The notes: a model not told the origin generated them from the sequence alone. A stretch of 64,000 bases of DNA from Gammaproteobacteria bacterium (GCA_024235095.1 JACKNC010000001.1:620001-684000), one strand, 5' to 3'. Positions 18,255 through 26,158 are shown, numbered from the stretch's first letter. Translations and numbers: made by a program.

Positions 18255-19061
18255 TCAAGCCAGCGTTTTCGCCAGCCGGCGGCGACTGACCAAGCCCAGC
18301 AACCCGGCGCTCAGCAGCAGCAACGTACCCGGCTCCGGGGTAGCGACAACTCTCATATTGACGATCTTGAATCCGGGGATGTTGCCACCAGTGGGGTCAG
18401 AGATGTCTATCTTGCCGTCTTTAGGGCCGAGGGAACCATCAACTGCATTCAATAAAGTGTTAAAACCATTCCAACCCACGAGGTTGGATTCGGTAAAGTT
18501 TATCTCTGCTGTGACGCCATCTATCTTGAAGGTTCCCGTCACCCCCAGGGTGCCGGTACCGGTGGGGTCGCTAACCTGCGGGAGGCCGACGGACTGCAAG
18601 AGGTTATTCACCGCCACCAACACCGCCGCCGACGTGCTGCCGTCATAGTTGATATCGAAACCGAAGCCAAAGGAGGTGGAAAGCGGCGAACCGAAGGTGA
18701 AGTCGTAATCCCCCGGCGTCAGTCCGGTCGACGACAATGCGCCGCTGAAAATGGGCGTCAGCGGCACGCTGCTCAACAGCGGGGTGCCCAAGAACAAAAA
18801 CGAATCCACACTGGCGCTGACGTTGTAATTGCCGTCTGGTAAGGCGACCAGGTGGACGTTGCCACTCAGGTTGCTCAAGGTTGCAGTGAAGGTCAGCGGA
18901 TTACTATCGGTGTCGTTCAAACCGAACCCCGTGACCTCCGCATCGCCACTCAGGTTTAAAGTACTGATAGCAGCGGCTTGGGCGTCGAGGGCGGGACCCA
19001 TGGCAAGCGCGCCCAATATGAGGAAGGATGCAACAGAGCGTTTCAGATTCATAAACTTCAC
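18255..19061 (-). CDS. PEP-CTERM sorting domain surface protein
   Basis: 268 residues: a signal peptide (LILGALAMGPALDAQAAA), a middle rich in Ser, Thr, Gly and Asn with predicted beta strands, and a C-terminal PEP-CTERM tail made of ATPEPGTLLLLSAGLLGLVS then RRRLAK. The tail is recognised and cut by an exosortase; such proteins are co-produced with EPS. No exosortase is in this window. Only three Cys-free repeats of hydrophobic strands are visible and I assign no catalytic role. A sigma-54-type motif and three dyads upstream suggest control by a PrsR-like enhancer-binding protein. Confidence 0.85.
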   Translation of the reverse strand: MKFMNLKRSVASFLILGALAMGPALDAQAAAISTLNLSGDAEVTGFGLNDTDSNPLTFTATLSNLSGNVHLVALPDGNYNVSASVDSFLFLGTPLLSSVPLTPIFSGALSSTGLTPGDYDFTFGSPLSTSFGFGFDINYDGSTSAAVLVAVNNLLQSVGLPQVSDPTGTGTLGVTGTFKIDGVTAEINFTESNLVGWNGFNTLLNAVDGSLGPKDGKIDISDPTGGNIPGFKIVNMRVVATPEPGTLLLLSAGLLGLVSRRRLAKTLA

Positions 19062-19158
19062 TCCCCTTGGATAAAGGATCGATTGAATTGACGGTTAAGG
19101 ATGCATTCTAATCCTGCGAGGTAATATTCCTCAATAAACAGGAAATGTCTGAATTTTC

Positions 19159-19174
19159 TGCAAAAATCATACCG
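19159..19174 (-). promoter_or_regulatory. sigma-54-type promoter for the PEP-CTERM gene
   Basis: On the minus strand CGGTATGATTTTTGCA matches TGGYRYRN4TTGCW except for the first base (C for T). GG and GC are correctly spaced. The predicted start is near 19147, with a leader of about 86 nt to the ATG at 19061. Confidence 0.62.
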
Positions 19175-19217
19175 ATATATAAAAATCAATGACTTGATTT
19201 AATTCTTTCGGTTCTAC

Positions 19218-19234
19218 TGTAAAATTTTCTGACA
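19218..19234. promoter_or_regulatory. dyad 1, TGTAAAATTTTCTGACA
   Basis: First of three related 17-bp sites. The outer bases are palindromic (CTGT...ACAG counting the flanks) and it lies about 45 bp upstream of the sigma-54 motif of the PEP-CTERM gene. Probable binding site of a dimeric activator. Confidence 0.5.
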
Positions 19235-19340
19235 GTATTGATTCATGAATAATTACATCTTATTTAGCATAAGATGCTGTTATTTATATAATAATATTTA
19301 ATTTTTTCTGCTAAATCCAATACCGAAAGTTTCGACAAGG

Positions 19341-19357
19341 TGTAAAATTTCCTGACA
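19341..19357. promoter_or_regulatory. dyad 2, TGTAAAATTTCCTGACA
   Basis: Second copy, differing from the first by one base; flanking bases give GTGT...ACAC. The spacing from copy 1 is 123 bp start to start. Confidence 0.5.
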
Positions 19358-19496
19358 CTCACAAGACTCTCTACTTGCCAAGCAAAAGATCATCCCCACT
19401 TAAAAAACTGGCCAACTTAATAAATAATAAATTGATATTATTTAATTTTATTTAAAAGCCCGATAGCAGGACAAGGTCGTCAAATGGAAGGTTGCG

Positions 19497-19513
19497 TGTA
19501 AAGTTTTCCGACG
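19497..19513. promoter_or_regulatory. dyad 3, TGTAAAGTTTTCCGACG
   Basis: Third copy; flanks extend the dyad to GCGT...ACGC. It lies 156 bp from copy 2 and about 245 bp ahead of livJ. The compensatory changes at the two ends (CTGT/ACAG, GTGT/ACAC, GCGT/ACGC) across the three copies support protein recognition of a symmetric site. Confidence 0.5.
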
Positions 19514-19759
19514 CCAGGGAGGGTTTCAGCAGGCTCCATGTCCATCTACAGGCGTCAATCACGAGACTGCTTGTTTCTTGGGCAACATTAGCAGGCCCTG
19601 CTGCATTATGGGGCAAGTGACAGCATGGCAATTAGCCACTCTGTGGCGGCCCGACGCATTTGACGGTTTTTAAATCACTGCTATTGTTGATTGTTTAACA
19701 ATCTTTCCCGATCACTATTCCCTTTCGATAGCTGACCCGACTCACGAGGAAATCATACT

Positions 19760-20887
19760 ATGAAAAAACCACTTTTGGCGCTGGTCGCCGCAATCGGTTT
19801 GGCGACCGGCAGCCTGGCCTATGCGGCGGACGCGGTTAAAATTGGCCTGATGGCGCCCTTGACAGGTTCCTGGGCCAGCGAAGGGCAAAGCATGAAGAAG
19901 ATTGTCGAGTTGCTGGCCGAACAGCAAAACGCCAAAGGCGGGGTGTTGGGCAAGCAGATCGAGGTGATTACCGAGGATGATGGCGGTGATCCGCGCACGG
20001 CATCCTTGGCCGCGCAACGCCTGACCACCCAAGGCATTGTGGCGGTCATCGGTACTTACGGTTCTTCGGTCACCGAAGCGACCCAGGCGATTTATGACGA
20101 GGCGGGCATTCCACAGATCGCCAACGGCTCCACCGCGATTCGTTTGACTGAGAAAGGTCTCAAGCGCTTCTTCCGCACCGCGCCGCGTGACGATGAGCAG
20201 GGGCGGATGGCGGCGCAAACCATTGAGAAGCTGGGTTTCAAGAAGGTCGCTATTCTGCATGACAGCACCTCCTACGCCAAAGGTTTGGCCGATGAGACCA
20301 ATGCGCTGCTGAAGAAAAAAGGGATGGAAGTGGTGTTCTTCGACGCGCTGACCCCTGGCGAACGGGATTACAACGCAATTCTGACCAAGTTAAAGGGCGC
20401 GAATCCCGATGTCGTGTTGTTTACCGGCTATTACCCGGAAGCCGGTCTTTTGCTGCGGCAGAAGCGCGCCATGAACTGGCCGGTCCCATTTATCGGCGGC
20501 GACGCCACCAACAATCCCGATCTGGTTAAGAGTGCGGGTCAGGAAGCGGCGGAAGGTTTCTATTTCCTGAGTCCACCAGTGCCGCAGGACCTGGATACGC
20601 CGGAAGCCCAGGCTTTTTTGGCGGCTTACCAGAAGAAATACGAGGAAGTCCCGGCTTCCATTTGGGCGGTCTTGTCCGGCGATGGATTCCGGGCGGCGGT
20701 GGCCGGCATTGAAGGCGCAAAGTCCACCGACGGCGGCAAGATCGCCGAATACCTGCATAAGGACTTGAAGGATTACCCTGGCTTGAGCGGCCCGATCTCG
20801 TTTGATGAAAAGGGCGATCGCGAGGGCGAAGTTTATCGGCTCTACAAGGTCGATGCCGAGGGCAAGTTTGTGATGCAAAAGTTGTAG
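19760..20887 (+). CDS. livJ: branched-chain amino acid ABC transporter, periplasmic binding protein
   Basis: 375 residues with a signal peptide (LALVAAIGLATGSLAYAADA) and the Leu/Ile/Val-binding fold: KIGLMAPLTGSWASEGQSM, NAKGGVLGKQIEVITEDDGG, VAVIGTYGSSVT and KKVAILHDSTSYAKGL. It captures leucine, isoleucine, valine or related small ligands in the periplasm for LivHMG. The start is the ATG at 19760 with GAGGAAA 9 bp upstream. The transporter genes resume at 21450, after a hicBA-like insertion and a REP-like hairpin. The ligand is inferred from the family. Confidence 0.88.
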   Translation: MKKPLLALVAAIGLATGSLAYAADAVKIGLMAPLTGSWASEGQSMKKIVELLAEQQNAKGGVLGKQIEVITEDDGGDPRTASLAAQRLTTQGIVAVIGTYGSSVTEATQAIYDEAGIPQIANGSTAIRLTEKGLKRFFRTAPRDDEQGRMAAQTIEKLGFKKVAILHDSTSYAKGLADETNALLKKKGMEVVFFDALTPGERDYNAILTKLKGANPDVVLFTGYYPEAGLLLRQKRAMNWPVPFIGGDATNNPDLVKSAGQEAAEGFYFLSPPVPQDLDTPEAQAFLAAYQKKYEEVPASIWAVLSGDGFRAAVAGIEGAKSTDGGKIAEYLHKDLKDYPGLSGPISFDEKGDREGEVYRLYKVDAEGKFVMQKL

Positions 20888-20901
20888 AAATTGTTGATCC
20901 T

Positions 20902-20938
20902 CTCTCCCACTGGGAGAGGGGCCGGGGGTGAGGGTGGC
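20902..20938. repeat. REP-like palindrome (CTCTCCC...GGGAGAG...CCGGGGGTGAGGG)
   Basis: CTCTCCC-ACT-GGGAGAG hairpin followed by GGCCGGGGGTGAGGGTGG, 15 bp after the livJ stop. The same layout recurs at 48050-48092. It may end or attenuate transcription after livJ, so that the binding protein is made in excess of the membrane parts. Confidence 0.6.
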
Positions 20939-20956
20939 GAAAGGTAACAATCAATT

Positions 20957-21244
20957 ATGTTGATCTACAAAGCGATGTATAAATTTGTGGAGGACGGAGT
21001 CCACGCCGAAGTGCTGGATTTTCCGGGGGCGATAACCTGTGCAGACAATCTGCCTGAAGCGAAGCGGTTGCTGGCAAGCGCCTTAGTCGATATGGCGGAG
21101 ACTTGTCTGTTATTGGGCGAGTCTTTACCCTCCCCGGATTCAACCTGTACCGACGCTGATGCGGATCTTGAAGAACCTATTTATTTACTATTGACCGCGG
21201 CTTCCCGCATCAGCGTGATGCCAGAAGAAATAATTACTGCATGA
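20957..21244 (+). CDS. hicB: HicB-like antitoxin
   Basis: 95 residues: YKAMYKFVEDGVHAEVLDFP is the HicB partial RNase-H-fold start, followed by GAITCADNLPEAKRLLASAL, then DMAETCLLLGESLPSP. HicB binds the HicA mRNA interferase and represses its own operon. The stop overlaps the ATG of the following hicA by 4 bp (ATGA). Because hicA is broken, this antitoxin is now an orphan. The pair lies between livJ and livH, an unusual place that splits the transporter operon. Confidence 0.78.
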   Translation: MLIYKAMYKFVEDGVHAEVLDFPGAITCADNLPEAKRLLASALVDMAETCLLLGESLPSPDSTCTDADADLEEPIYLLLTAASRISVMPEEIITA

Positions 21245-21432
21245 AACGGCGAGGTTTATTGCTTCATTTACGCCAGCAGGGTTGTCAGTTATTGCGAGAA
21301 GGTGATGAGCACTCGATTTGAGAAAATCCGGCTAATCACCATCGTACTGCTATTTCTCGTCATCGTGAAATCAATGAGTTCACGGCTGCGGGTATTTGCC
21401 GACAACTTGGCGTTCCTTTCCCTTCAATCTGA
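21241..21432 (+). pseudogene. hicA: hicA toxin with in-frame nonsense codon
   Basis: The frame from the ATG at 21241 reads as a whole HicA: MKRRGLLLHLRQQGCQLLRE then GDEHSI, a TGA at 21319-21321, and then, without a shift, ENPANHHRTAISRHREINEF and TAAGICRQLGVP up to the normal stop at 21430. HicA proteins carry Trp at the interrupted place (HSIWxNP), so a single TGG to TGA change explains the defect. The catalytic His24 is present before the stop. The overlap with livH is nil: the livH GTG is 18 bp beyond the final stop. Confidence 0.82.
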
Positions 21433-21449
21433 ATCATCCCGGCGGTTTC

Positions 21450-22355
21450 GTGGAAGAATTCCTTCAGCAGCTCACTAACGGTCTGGCCGTAGGAGGCATC
21501 TACGCGCTCATCGCCTTGGGCTACACGATGGTCTATGGCGTACTCAAGCTCATCAACTTTGCCCACGGCGATTTGTTTACCTACGGCGCTTATCTGGGCC
21601 TCACTCTGTTGGCCTCCCTGGCGTTGACGGACCGGCTGGGATTTTTCATGGGCGTGCTGGTTCTGGCGCTGATGGTCATGGGTTTGGTTGCCGTATTGGG
21701 GGCTATTCTGGAACGAGCGGCTTATCGGCCCCTGCGCGGATCGCCGCGCTTGTCCGCCGTCGTCTCAGCCCTGGGCGCATCGATCTTTCTGCAAAACACC
21801 CTGATGCTGATTTACGGGGCGCGTTTTCAGGTCTATCCCGATAACATTTTGCCCGTTGCTTCCCTCGATCTGTTCGGGTTGCAGATTCCACTGATGCGGG
21901 TGCTGATTGTGCTGGCGTCGGTGGTGATGATGGTGGCTTTGTATCTGTTTATCCAGAAGACGAAGATTGGCGCGGCGATTCGGGCGGCGGCGATTGATCA
22001 GGGCGCGGCGCGACTGATGGGCATTGATGTCAACCGGGTTATTTTGCTGGTGTTTCTGCTCGGCCCGGCGCTGGGCGGCGCAGCGGGATTAATGGTCGGT
22101 TTGTACTATGGACAAATCAACTTCACGATGGGCTGGGTTTACGGCATGAAGGCGTTTACCGCCGCGATCCTTGGCGGGATTGGCAACATTCCCGGCGCGA
22201 TGGTCGGCGGATTATTGTTGGGGGTGGTGGAGGCTATGGGGGCGGCTTATCTCTCCATCGCCTGGAAAGACGCCATTGCTTTTTGCGTGCTGATTTTGAT
22301 TTTAATTGTGCGACCGACCGGGTTATTGGGCGAACGGGTGGCGGACAAGGTTTAA
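21450..22355 (+). CDS. livH: branched-chain amino acid ABC transporter permease LivH
   Basis: 301 residues from the GTG at 21450, which gives the family start VEEFLQQLTNGLAVGGIYAL. A longer TTG-started ORF from 21396 overlaps the hicA remnant and is not credible. There are eight or so membrane helices. LIALGYTMVYGVLKLINFAH and the C-terminal GGIGNIPGAMVGGLLLGVVE (EAA-like loop) are conserved. It forms the inner-membrane pore with LivM. A 124-bp MITE separates it from livM. Confidence 0.88.
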   Translation: MEEFLQQLTNGLAVGGIYALIALGYTMVYGVLKLINFAHGDLFTYGAYLGLTLLASLALTDRLGFFMGVLVLALMVMGLVAVLGAILERAAYRPLRGSPRLSAVVSALGASIFLQNTLMLIYGARFQVYPDNILPVASLDLFGLQIPLMRVLIVLASVVMMVALYLFIQKTKIGAAIRAAAIDQGAARLMGIDVNRVILLVFLLGPALGGAAGLMVGLYYGQINFTMGWVYGMKAFTAAILGGIGNIPGAMVGGLLLGVVEAMGAAYLSIAWKDAIAFCVLILILIVRPTGLLGERVADKV

Positions 22356-22377
22356 GGTTTAAGTTTTAAGGCTGGAT

Positions 22378-22519
22378 GATAACAGGCAGCAATTCCCGGT
22401 CTCTTTTTCCAGCATATTGAATCGCAATGATATTTTTCTTAATGCAACCTTGAATATACAGAAAAAACTTCTTGAAGATCAAAGATCAACCAAGAGACCG
22501 GGAATTGCTGGATAACAGG
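22378..22519. mobile_element. MITE-like element with 9-bp target duplication
   Basis: The element covers 22387-22510 (124 bp) and has perfect 19-bp terminal inverted repeats beginning CAGCAATTCCCGG and ending TCTCTT. It is flanked by the perfect direct repeat GATAACAGG (22378-22386 and 22511-22519). The interior is AT-rich and non-coding. The size, repeats and 9-bp duplication fit a non-autonomous insertion moved by a transposase that makes 9-bp staggered cuts. The right-hand duplication supplies part of the AGGAAG ribosome binding site of livM. Confidence 0.85.
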
Positions 22520-22526
22520 AAGAATA

Positions 22527-23444
22527 ATGGGTCGTTTTACCTCTTTCGCTGCTGCCTTATTCATTGCGTTGATGGCTACGGCCCCGCTGTTGCTGAATGC
22601 CTATTATATCGATGTGCTAAACAGCATCGGACTGTATGCCTTGCTGGCGCTTAGCCTCAACCTGATTCTGGGCGAGGCGGGACTGTTCAATATGGGTCAT
22701 GCGGCGTTTTATGCGATGGGGGCTTACACTGCGGCGATCCTGAATACCCGTTACCAAATTCCCATTCTGTGGACGTTGCCATTAAGCGGTTTGGTGGCCG
22801 GGTTATTTGCATTGGCAATAGCGCGACCGGTAGTCCATCTGCGCGGTGATTATCTGCTCATCGTGACGATCGGCATTGGTGAAATTGTGCGTATCGCCTT
22901 GGTCAATGATGTCTTTGGCATTACCGGCGGCGCAAATGGCGTCTTTGGCATCAGTCGCCCTAACCTGTTCGGTTTCGTCATTCGCCAGCCACAGCATTTC
23001 TATTATCTGATTTGGGGCTTTGTGGCGCTGACCATTTTCCTCTTTCTGCATTTGAAAAATTCACGATTTGGCCGGGCGCTTAATTATCTGCGCGAGGATG
23101 AAATCGCTGCGGAGGGGAGTGGCGTCAATACGGCTTATTACAAGCTGGCGGTTTTTGGGCTGGGCGCAGCTTGGGCTGGTATGGCCGGAACCCTGTTCGC
23201 TGCGAAGATGACGATTATTTCACCGGAATCCTTCAGTTTTTGGGAGTCAGTGGTGTTGTTCATGATCGTCATCCTTGGCGGGGCGGGTAATATGGCCGGT
23301 GTGCTGCTGGCGTCGTTTCTGGTGATCGGCCTCCCAGAGCTGTTCCGGGAATTCTCCAGCGCCCGGATGCTAGTGTTTGGGCTGGTGATGATGGTGATGA
23401 TGGTGGTCCGTCCGCAGGGGCTGTTGCCGGCAAGAGGTCGATGA
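22527..23444 (+). CDS. livM: branched-chain amino acid ABC transporter permease LivM
   Basis: 305 residues with eight to ten membrane helices. YALLALSLNLILGEAGLFNM then GHAAFYAMGAYTAA and LYFA-type helices are typical, and VILGGAGNMAGVLLASFLV is the EAA-like loop that contacts the ATPase. The start is the ATG at 22527, with AGGAAG 4 bp upstream provided by the MITE target duplication. The stop overlaps the livG start by 4 bp (ATGA). Confidence 0.88.
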   Translation: MGRFTSFAAALFIALMATAPLLLNAYYIDVLNSIGLYALLALSLNLILGEAGLFNMGHAAFYAMGAYTAAILNTRYQIPILWTLPLSGLVAGLFALAIARPVVHLRGDYLLIVTIGIGEIVRIALVNDVFGITGGANGVFGISRPNLFGFVIRQPQHFYYLIWGFVALTIFLFLHLKNSRFGRALNYLREDEIAAEGSGVNTAYYKLAVFGLGAAWAGMAGTLFAAKMTIISPESFSFWESVVLFMIVILGGAGNMAGVLLASFLVIGLPELFREFSSARMLVFGLVMMVMMVVRPQGLLPARGR

Positions 23445-24214
23445 TCATGGATCTGCTCACCCTGCATCATCTGACCAAAACCTTCGGCGGTCTGACAGCG
23501 GTCAAGGACGTATCCTTTAGCGTTGACCAAGGCGCGGTCGTTGGACTGATCGGTCCCAACGGTGCGGGCAAGACTACGGTCTTTAACCTGATCACCGGTC
23601 AATATCGGTCCGATCAGGGTGAAATTACTTTCGCCGGCGCTCGGCTAAATGGTCTTCGCACCCATCGTATTATCACTCTGGGCATTGCCCGCACCTTTCA
23701 GAATATCCGGCTGTTTCAGAAATTAACCGTTCTGGAGAATGTGCTGGCCGGTTGTCATTATCGGATGCGCAGCGGGATTCTTGGCGCGATGTTGCGCCTG
23801 CCCGCTCAGCAGCGCGAGGAGCGGGAGGCGATGGAGCGCGCCTTGCAGGAACTGGAATTCGTCGGGCTGGGCCAGCAGGCGTCTACCATGGCGAAGAATC
23901 TGGCTTACGGCGATCAGCGGCGCTTGGAAATCGCCCGGGCGCTGGCGACCCAACCGCGCCTGCTGATCCTGGATGAGCCAGCTGGTGGTATGAACGAGCA
24001 GGAAACCGGGGCGTTGATTGGGTTGATTGGGCAGATTCAAGCGCGGGGCGTCACGGTTTTGCTAATCGAGCATGATATGCGCCTGGTGATGCGCGCCTGT
24101 GAAAAGCTGGTCGTGCTGGAGTATGGCGGCAAGATCGCTGAAGGGCCACCGGATCAGGTGCGCTGTGATCCCAGGGTAGTTGAGGCGTATCTGGGCGCTG
24201 ACGATGAGGCGTGA
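23441..24214 (+). CDS. livG: branched-chain amino acid ABC transporter ATPase LivG
   Basis: 257 residues: Walker A GPNGAGKTT, Q-loop region RTFQNIRLF, the signature LAYGDQRRLEIARAL (a variant of LSxGQ), Walker B LLILDEPAGGMN and the H-loop IEHDM. The C-terminal extension is the LivG-type BCA_ABC_TP_C tail (KIAEGPPDQVRCDPRVVEAY). It powers LivHM. The ATG at 23447 (MDLLTLHH) is an equally good start. The second ATPase, livF, normally follows, but here a convergent gene follows instead. Confidence 0.88.
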   Translation: MIMDLLTLHHLTKTFGGLTAVKDVSFSVDQGAVVGLIGPNGAGKTTVFNLITGQYRSDQGEITFAGARLNGLRTHRIITLGIARTFQNIRLFQKLTVLENVLAGCHYRMRSGILGAMLRLPAQQREEREAMERALQELEFVGLGQQASTMAKNLAYGDQRRLEIARALATQPRLLILDEPAGGMNEQETGALIGLIGQIQARGVTVLLIEHDMRLVMRACEKLVVLEYGGKIAEGPPDQVRCDPRVVEAYLGADDEA

Positions 24215-24242
24215 TTCAGGGATGATAAGCGTCCATCAACGG

Positions 24243-24270
24243 GATGGGTTGCCGACAACAGCAACCCATC
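24243..24270. terminator. bidirectional terminator-like hairpin
   Basis: Perfect 10-bp stem GATGGGTTGC/GCAACCCATC with an 8-nt loop, followed by TTGTT on the plus strand. It lies between the convergent livG and Hsp70 genes. Confidence 0.65.
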
Positions 24271-24310
24271 TTGTTCCATTAGATAACGAGTGCATTCGAG
24301 CGAGCGATAG

Positions 24311-26158
24311 CTACTTCTCTCCGCGCACGTCGAACTCCACCTTCCAAGTCTCTGCGCCGGTGCGTGATACAGCTTCCAGACGCAGCGTGCCGACCTCGGT
24401 CACGGCGGCATGAAGGCGTACCGGCACCACGTCGCCCGGTTGCCGGTCCTCAGCGGGGAGATTGGCCTCGATTTCCTCCAGTTCCTCCAGTTCCTCCGGC
24501 GCCCACTGCTCCAGCACCGTACCGACCTGATCGACGCGCCGCACCGAAGAGCCAAAGAACCGGAAGCGCACCGGCTCGCCCACCACCAGCCCCACTTCCT
24601 GTGGCGGCAGTTCCGCCTGCGTCCCCTCTTCCATGCCGAACGGTGCAATGCATAAGCTCTGAATGGGCGGCTCCATGCCCGGCACCGCCGGCATCGCGCT
24701 TTCTACACCCACATAGTAAGACTTGGCGGTGCCGCCACGAATCCGCACCCCGCGCCCGCGCCGCACGTAACCGTAATAGGCCGCGCCGCGCGCCACCGCC
24801 AGATCAAGATCGGCTCCTTCCAGTAACCGTGCGGGCGGCGCGCCCTCGGCGGTCAGCCAGCCGCTCAGCAAGTCCAGCGTTCGCTCTAGCAACGAGTGCG
24901 CCTTGAAGACGCCGCCATTGAACAGCACAGCGGTTGGGTGCAGGAAACTAGCGTGTTCCGGCAGGCGATGATTCTCAAACCCAGCCAGATCGCGGGTCGC
25001 TTCCACCTGCCGGCTCAGGAACGCGGCCAAGTGACGGGGCATGGCGGCATCCTGCGCGTAGGGCAGTCCCAGTTTGGTCAGCGCCGCCCGCGCCCGGATC
25101 GCCGGTCGCGCTGATGCCTCCACCTGCGGGAAGAATCCTTCCACCAAGGTTCGCGCCACTTCGTCACGGGTCAGTTCAGTGCGCAAAGTGCCCCCGATCA
25201 GCCGGGAACCACGACTTGGCACCACCACCGGCACGGCGTCGATGCTGGCATCGCTCAGCAGCGTCTCCTTGGCGGTGCGGCAACCATGCGTCAAGCCCTG
25301 CAACTGCCAGGGATCCAGTTGTGTTCCCTGCTCAGCCAGCTTGGCGCGAACCGTATGGGCCAGGGCCAAATCCATGTTATCCCCGCCCAGCAGGATATGA
25401 TCGCCGACCGCTACCCGCACCAGTTCCAGGGAGCCGTCGCGTTCGGTCACGGCAATGAGCGAGAAATCGGTGGTGCCCCCGCCCAGATCGATGACCAGAA
25501 TGATATCGCCAAGCTTGACCTGCTTTCGCCATTCGCCCCGGGTCGCCAGAATCCAGTGATACAACGCCGCCTGAGGTTCCTCCAGCAGCACCAGATGACG
25601 GCCCAGTCCGACGGCTGCCGCGGCTTCGGCAGTCAGTTCGCGGGCCGCCGGATCGAAAGACGCCGGTACGGTCAGCACCACCTCTTGTTCAGCCAGCGGC
25701 GCATCGGGATGACGCAGATTCCAGGCCGTGCGCAAATGCTCCAGATAGCGCATCGAGGCTTGCAGCGGCGATACCCGCTCGACTTCCTCTGGCGCTTCCA
25801 CCGGCAGAATCGCCGCGCGCCGGTCAACCCCAGGATGGCATAACCAGCTCTTGGCGCTGGCCACCAACCGAATCGGGGTGCGTCCCCCCATACTCTGGGC
25901 CAGTTCGCCGACCACAAAGGGCGGTTGCTCGCCCCACGGCAAGGTGCGATCCTCGGGGCGCAATTCATCGGGATGCGGCAGGTAGAGAAAAGACGGCAAT
26001 AATGGCCGTTCTTCAACCGCACCGGGCGCGGTTAATTGAGGGATGGCTTCGATCCAGTCGACCACCTCGTCCAGATCGCTGGCTTGCAAATCTACAGCGG
26101 CGATCACGCAATGCGTGGTTCCCAGATCAATGCCGATGGCGAAACGGGCTTCGCTCAT
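24311..26158 (-). CDS. Hsp70-family protein (DnaK-like, non-canonical)
   Basis: 615 residues. The actin-like ATPase domain has phosphate-1 IGIDLGTTHCVIAAVD, phosphate-2 ILVIDLGGGTTDFSLI and the adenosine motif AVLFNGGVFKAHSL. The C-terminal part is a short beta domain instead of the full DnaK lid, with an acidic EELEELEEIE run. Members of this branch typically pair with DUF2760 proteins, as here (the ATGA overlap 26155-26158 puts both in one transcript). Client and purpose are unknown. It is not the housekeeping dnaK; no dnaJ or grpE is near. Confidence 0.82.
   Translation of the reverse strand: MSEARFAIGIDLGTTHCVIAAVDLQASDLDEVVDWIEAIPQLTAPGAVEERPLLPSFLYLPHPDELRPEDRTLPWGEQPPFVVGELAQSMGGRTPIRLVASAKSWLCHPGVDRRAAILPVEAPEEVERVSPLQASMRYLEHLRTAWNLRHPDAPLAEQEVVLTVPASFDPAARELTAEAAAAVGLGRHLVLLEEPQAALYHWILATRGEWRKQVKLGDIILVIDLGGGTTDFSLIAVTERDGSLELVRVAVGDHILLGGDNMDLALAHTVRAKLAEQGTQLDPWQLQGLTHGCRTAKETLLSDASIDAVPVVVPSRGSRLIGGTLRTELTRDEVARTLVEGFFPQVEASARPAIRARAALTKLGLPYAQDAAMPRHLAAFLSRQVEATRDLAGFENHRLPEHASFLHPTAVLFNGGVFKAHSLLERTLDLLSGWLTAEGAPPARLLEGADLDLAVARGAAYYGYVRRGRGVRIRGGTAKSYYVGVESAMPAVPGMEPPIQSLCIAPFGMEEGTQAELPPQEVGLVVGEPVRFRFFGSSVRRVDQVGTVLEQWAPEELEELEEIEANLPAEDRQPGDVVPVRLHAAVTEVGTLRLEAVSRTGAETWKVEFDVRGEK

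Larger units (their letters stand above)
19062..19759. other. large AT-rich regulatory gap between the PEP-CTERM gene and livJ
   Basis: 698 bp with no coding ORF. The half nearest the PEP-CTERM gene holds its sigma-54-type promoter and three copies of a dyad beginning TGTAAA (listed separately). Between about 19200 and 19460 it is very AT-rich, as bent enhancer-promoter spacers often are. The livJ-proximal 200 bp should hold that gene's promoter, but no clear -35/-10 pair stands out. Confidence 0.5.

Noticed and set aside
17848..18648. 266-codon plus-strand ORF
   Set aside because: Antisense to the Wzb-like phosphatase and PEP-CTERM genes, both strongly supported.
21396..21449. Longer N-terminus for livH from a TTG
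   Set aside because: These 18 codons lie in the 3' part of hicA and the family starts at the GTG at 21450.
24470..24500. Tandem repeat in the Hsp70 gene (cctccagttcctccag)
   Set aside because: A short coding run for an acidic EELEELEE segment, with too few units to be a functional repeat array.
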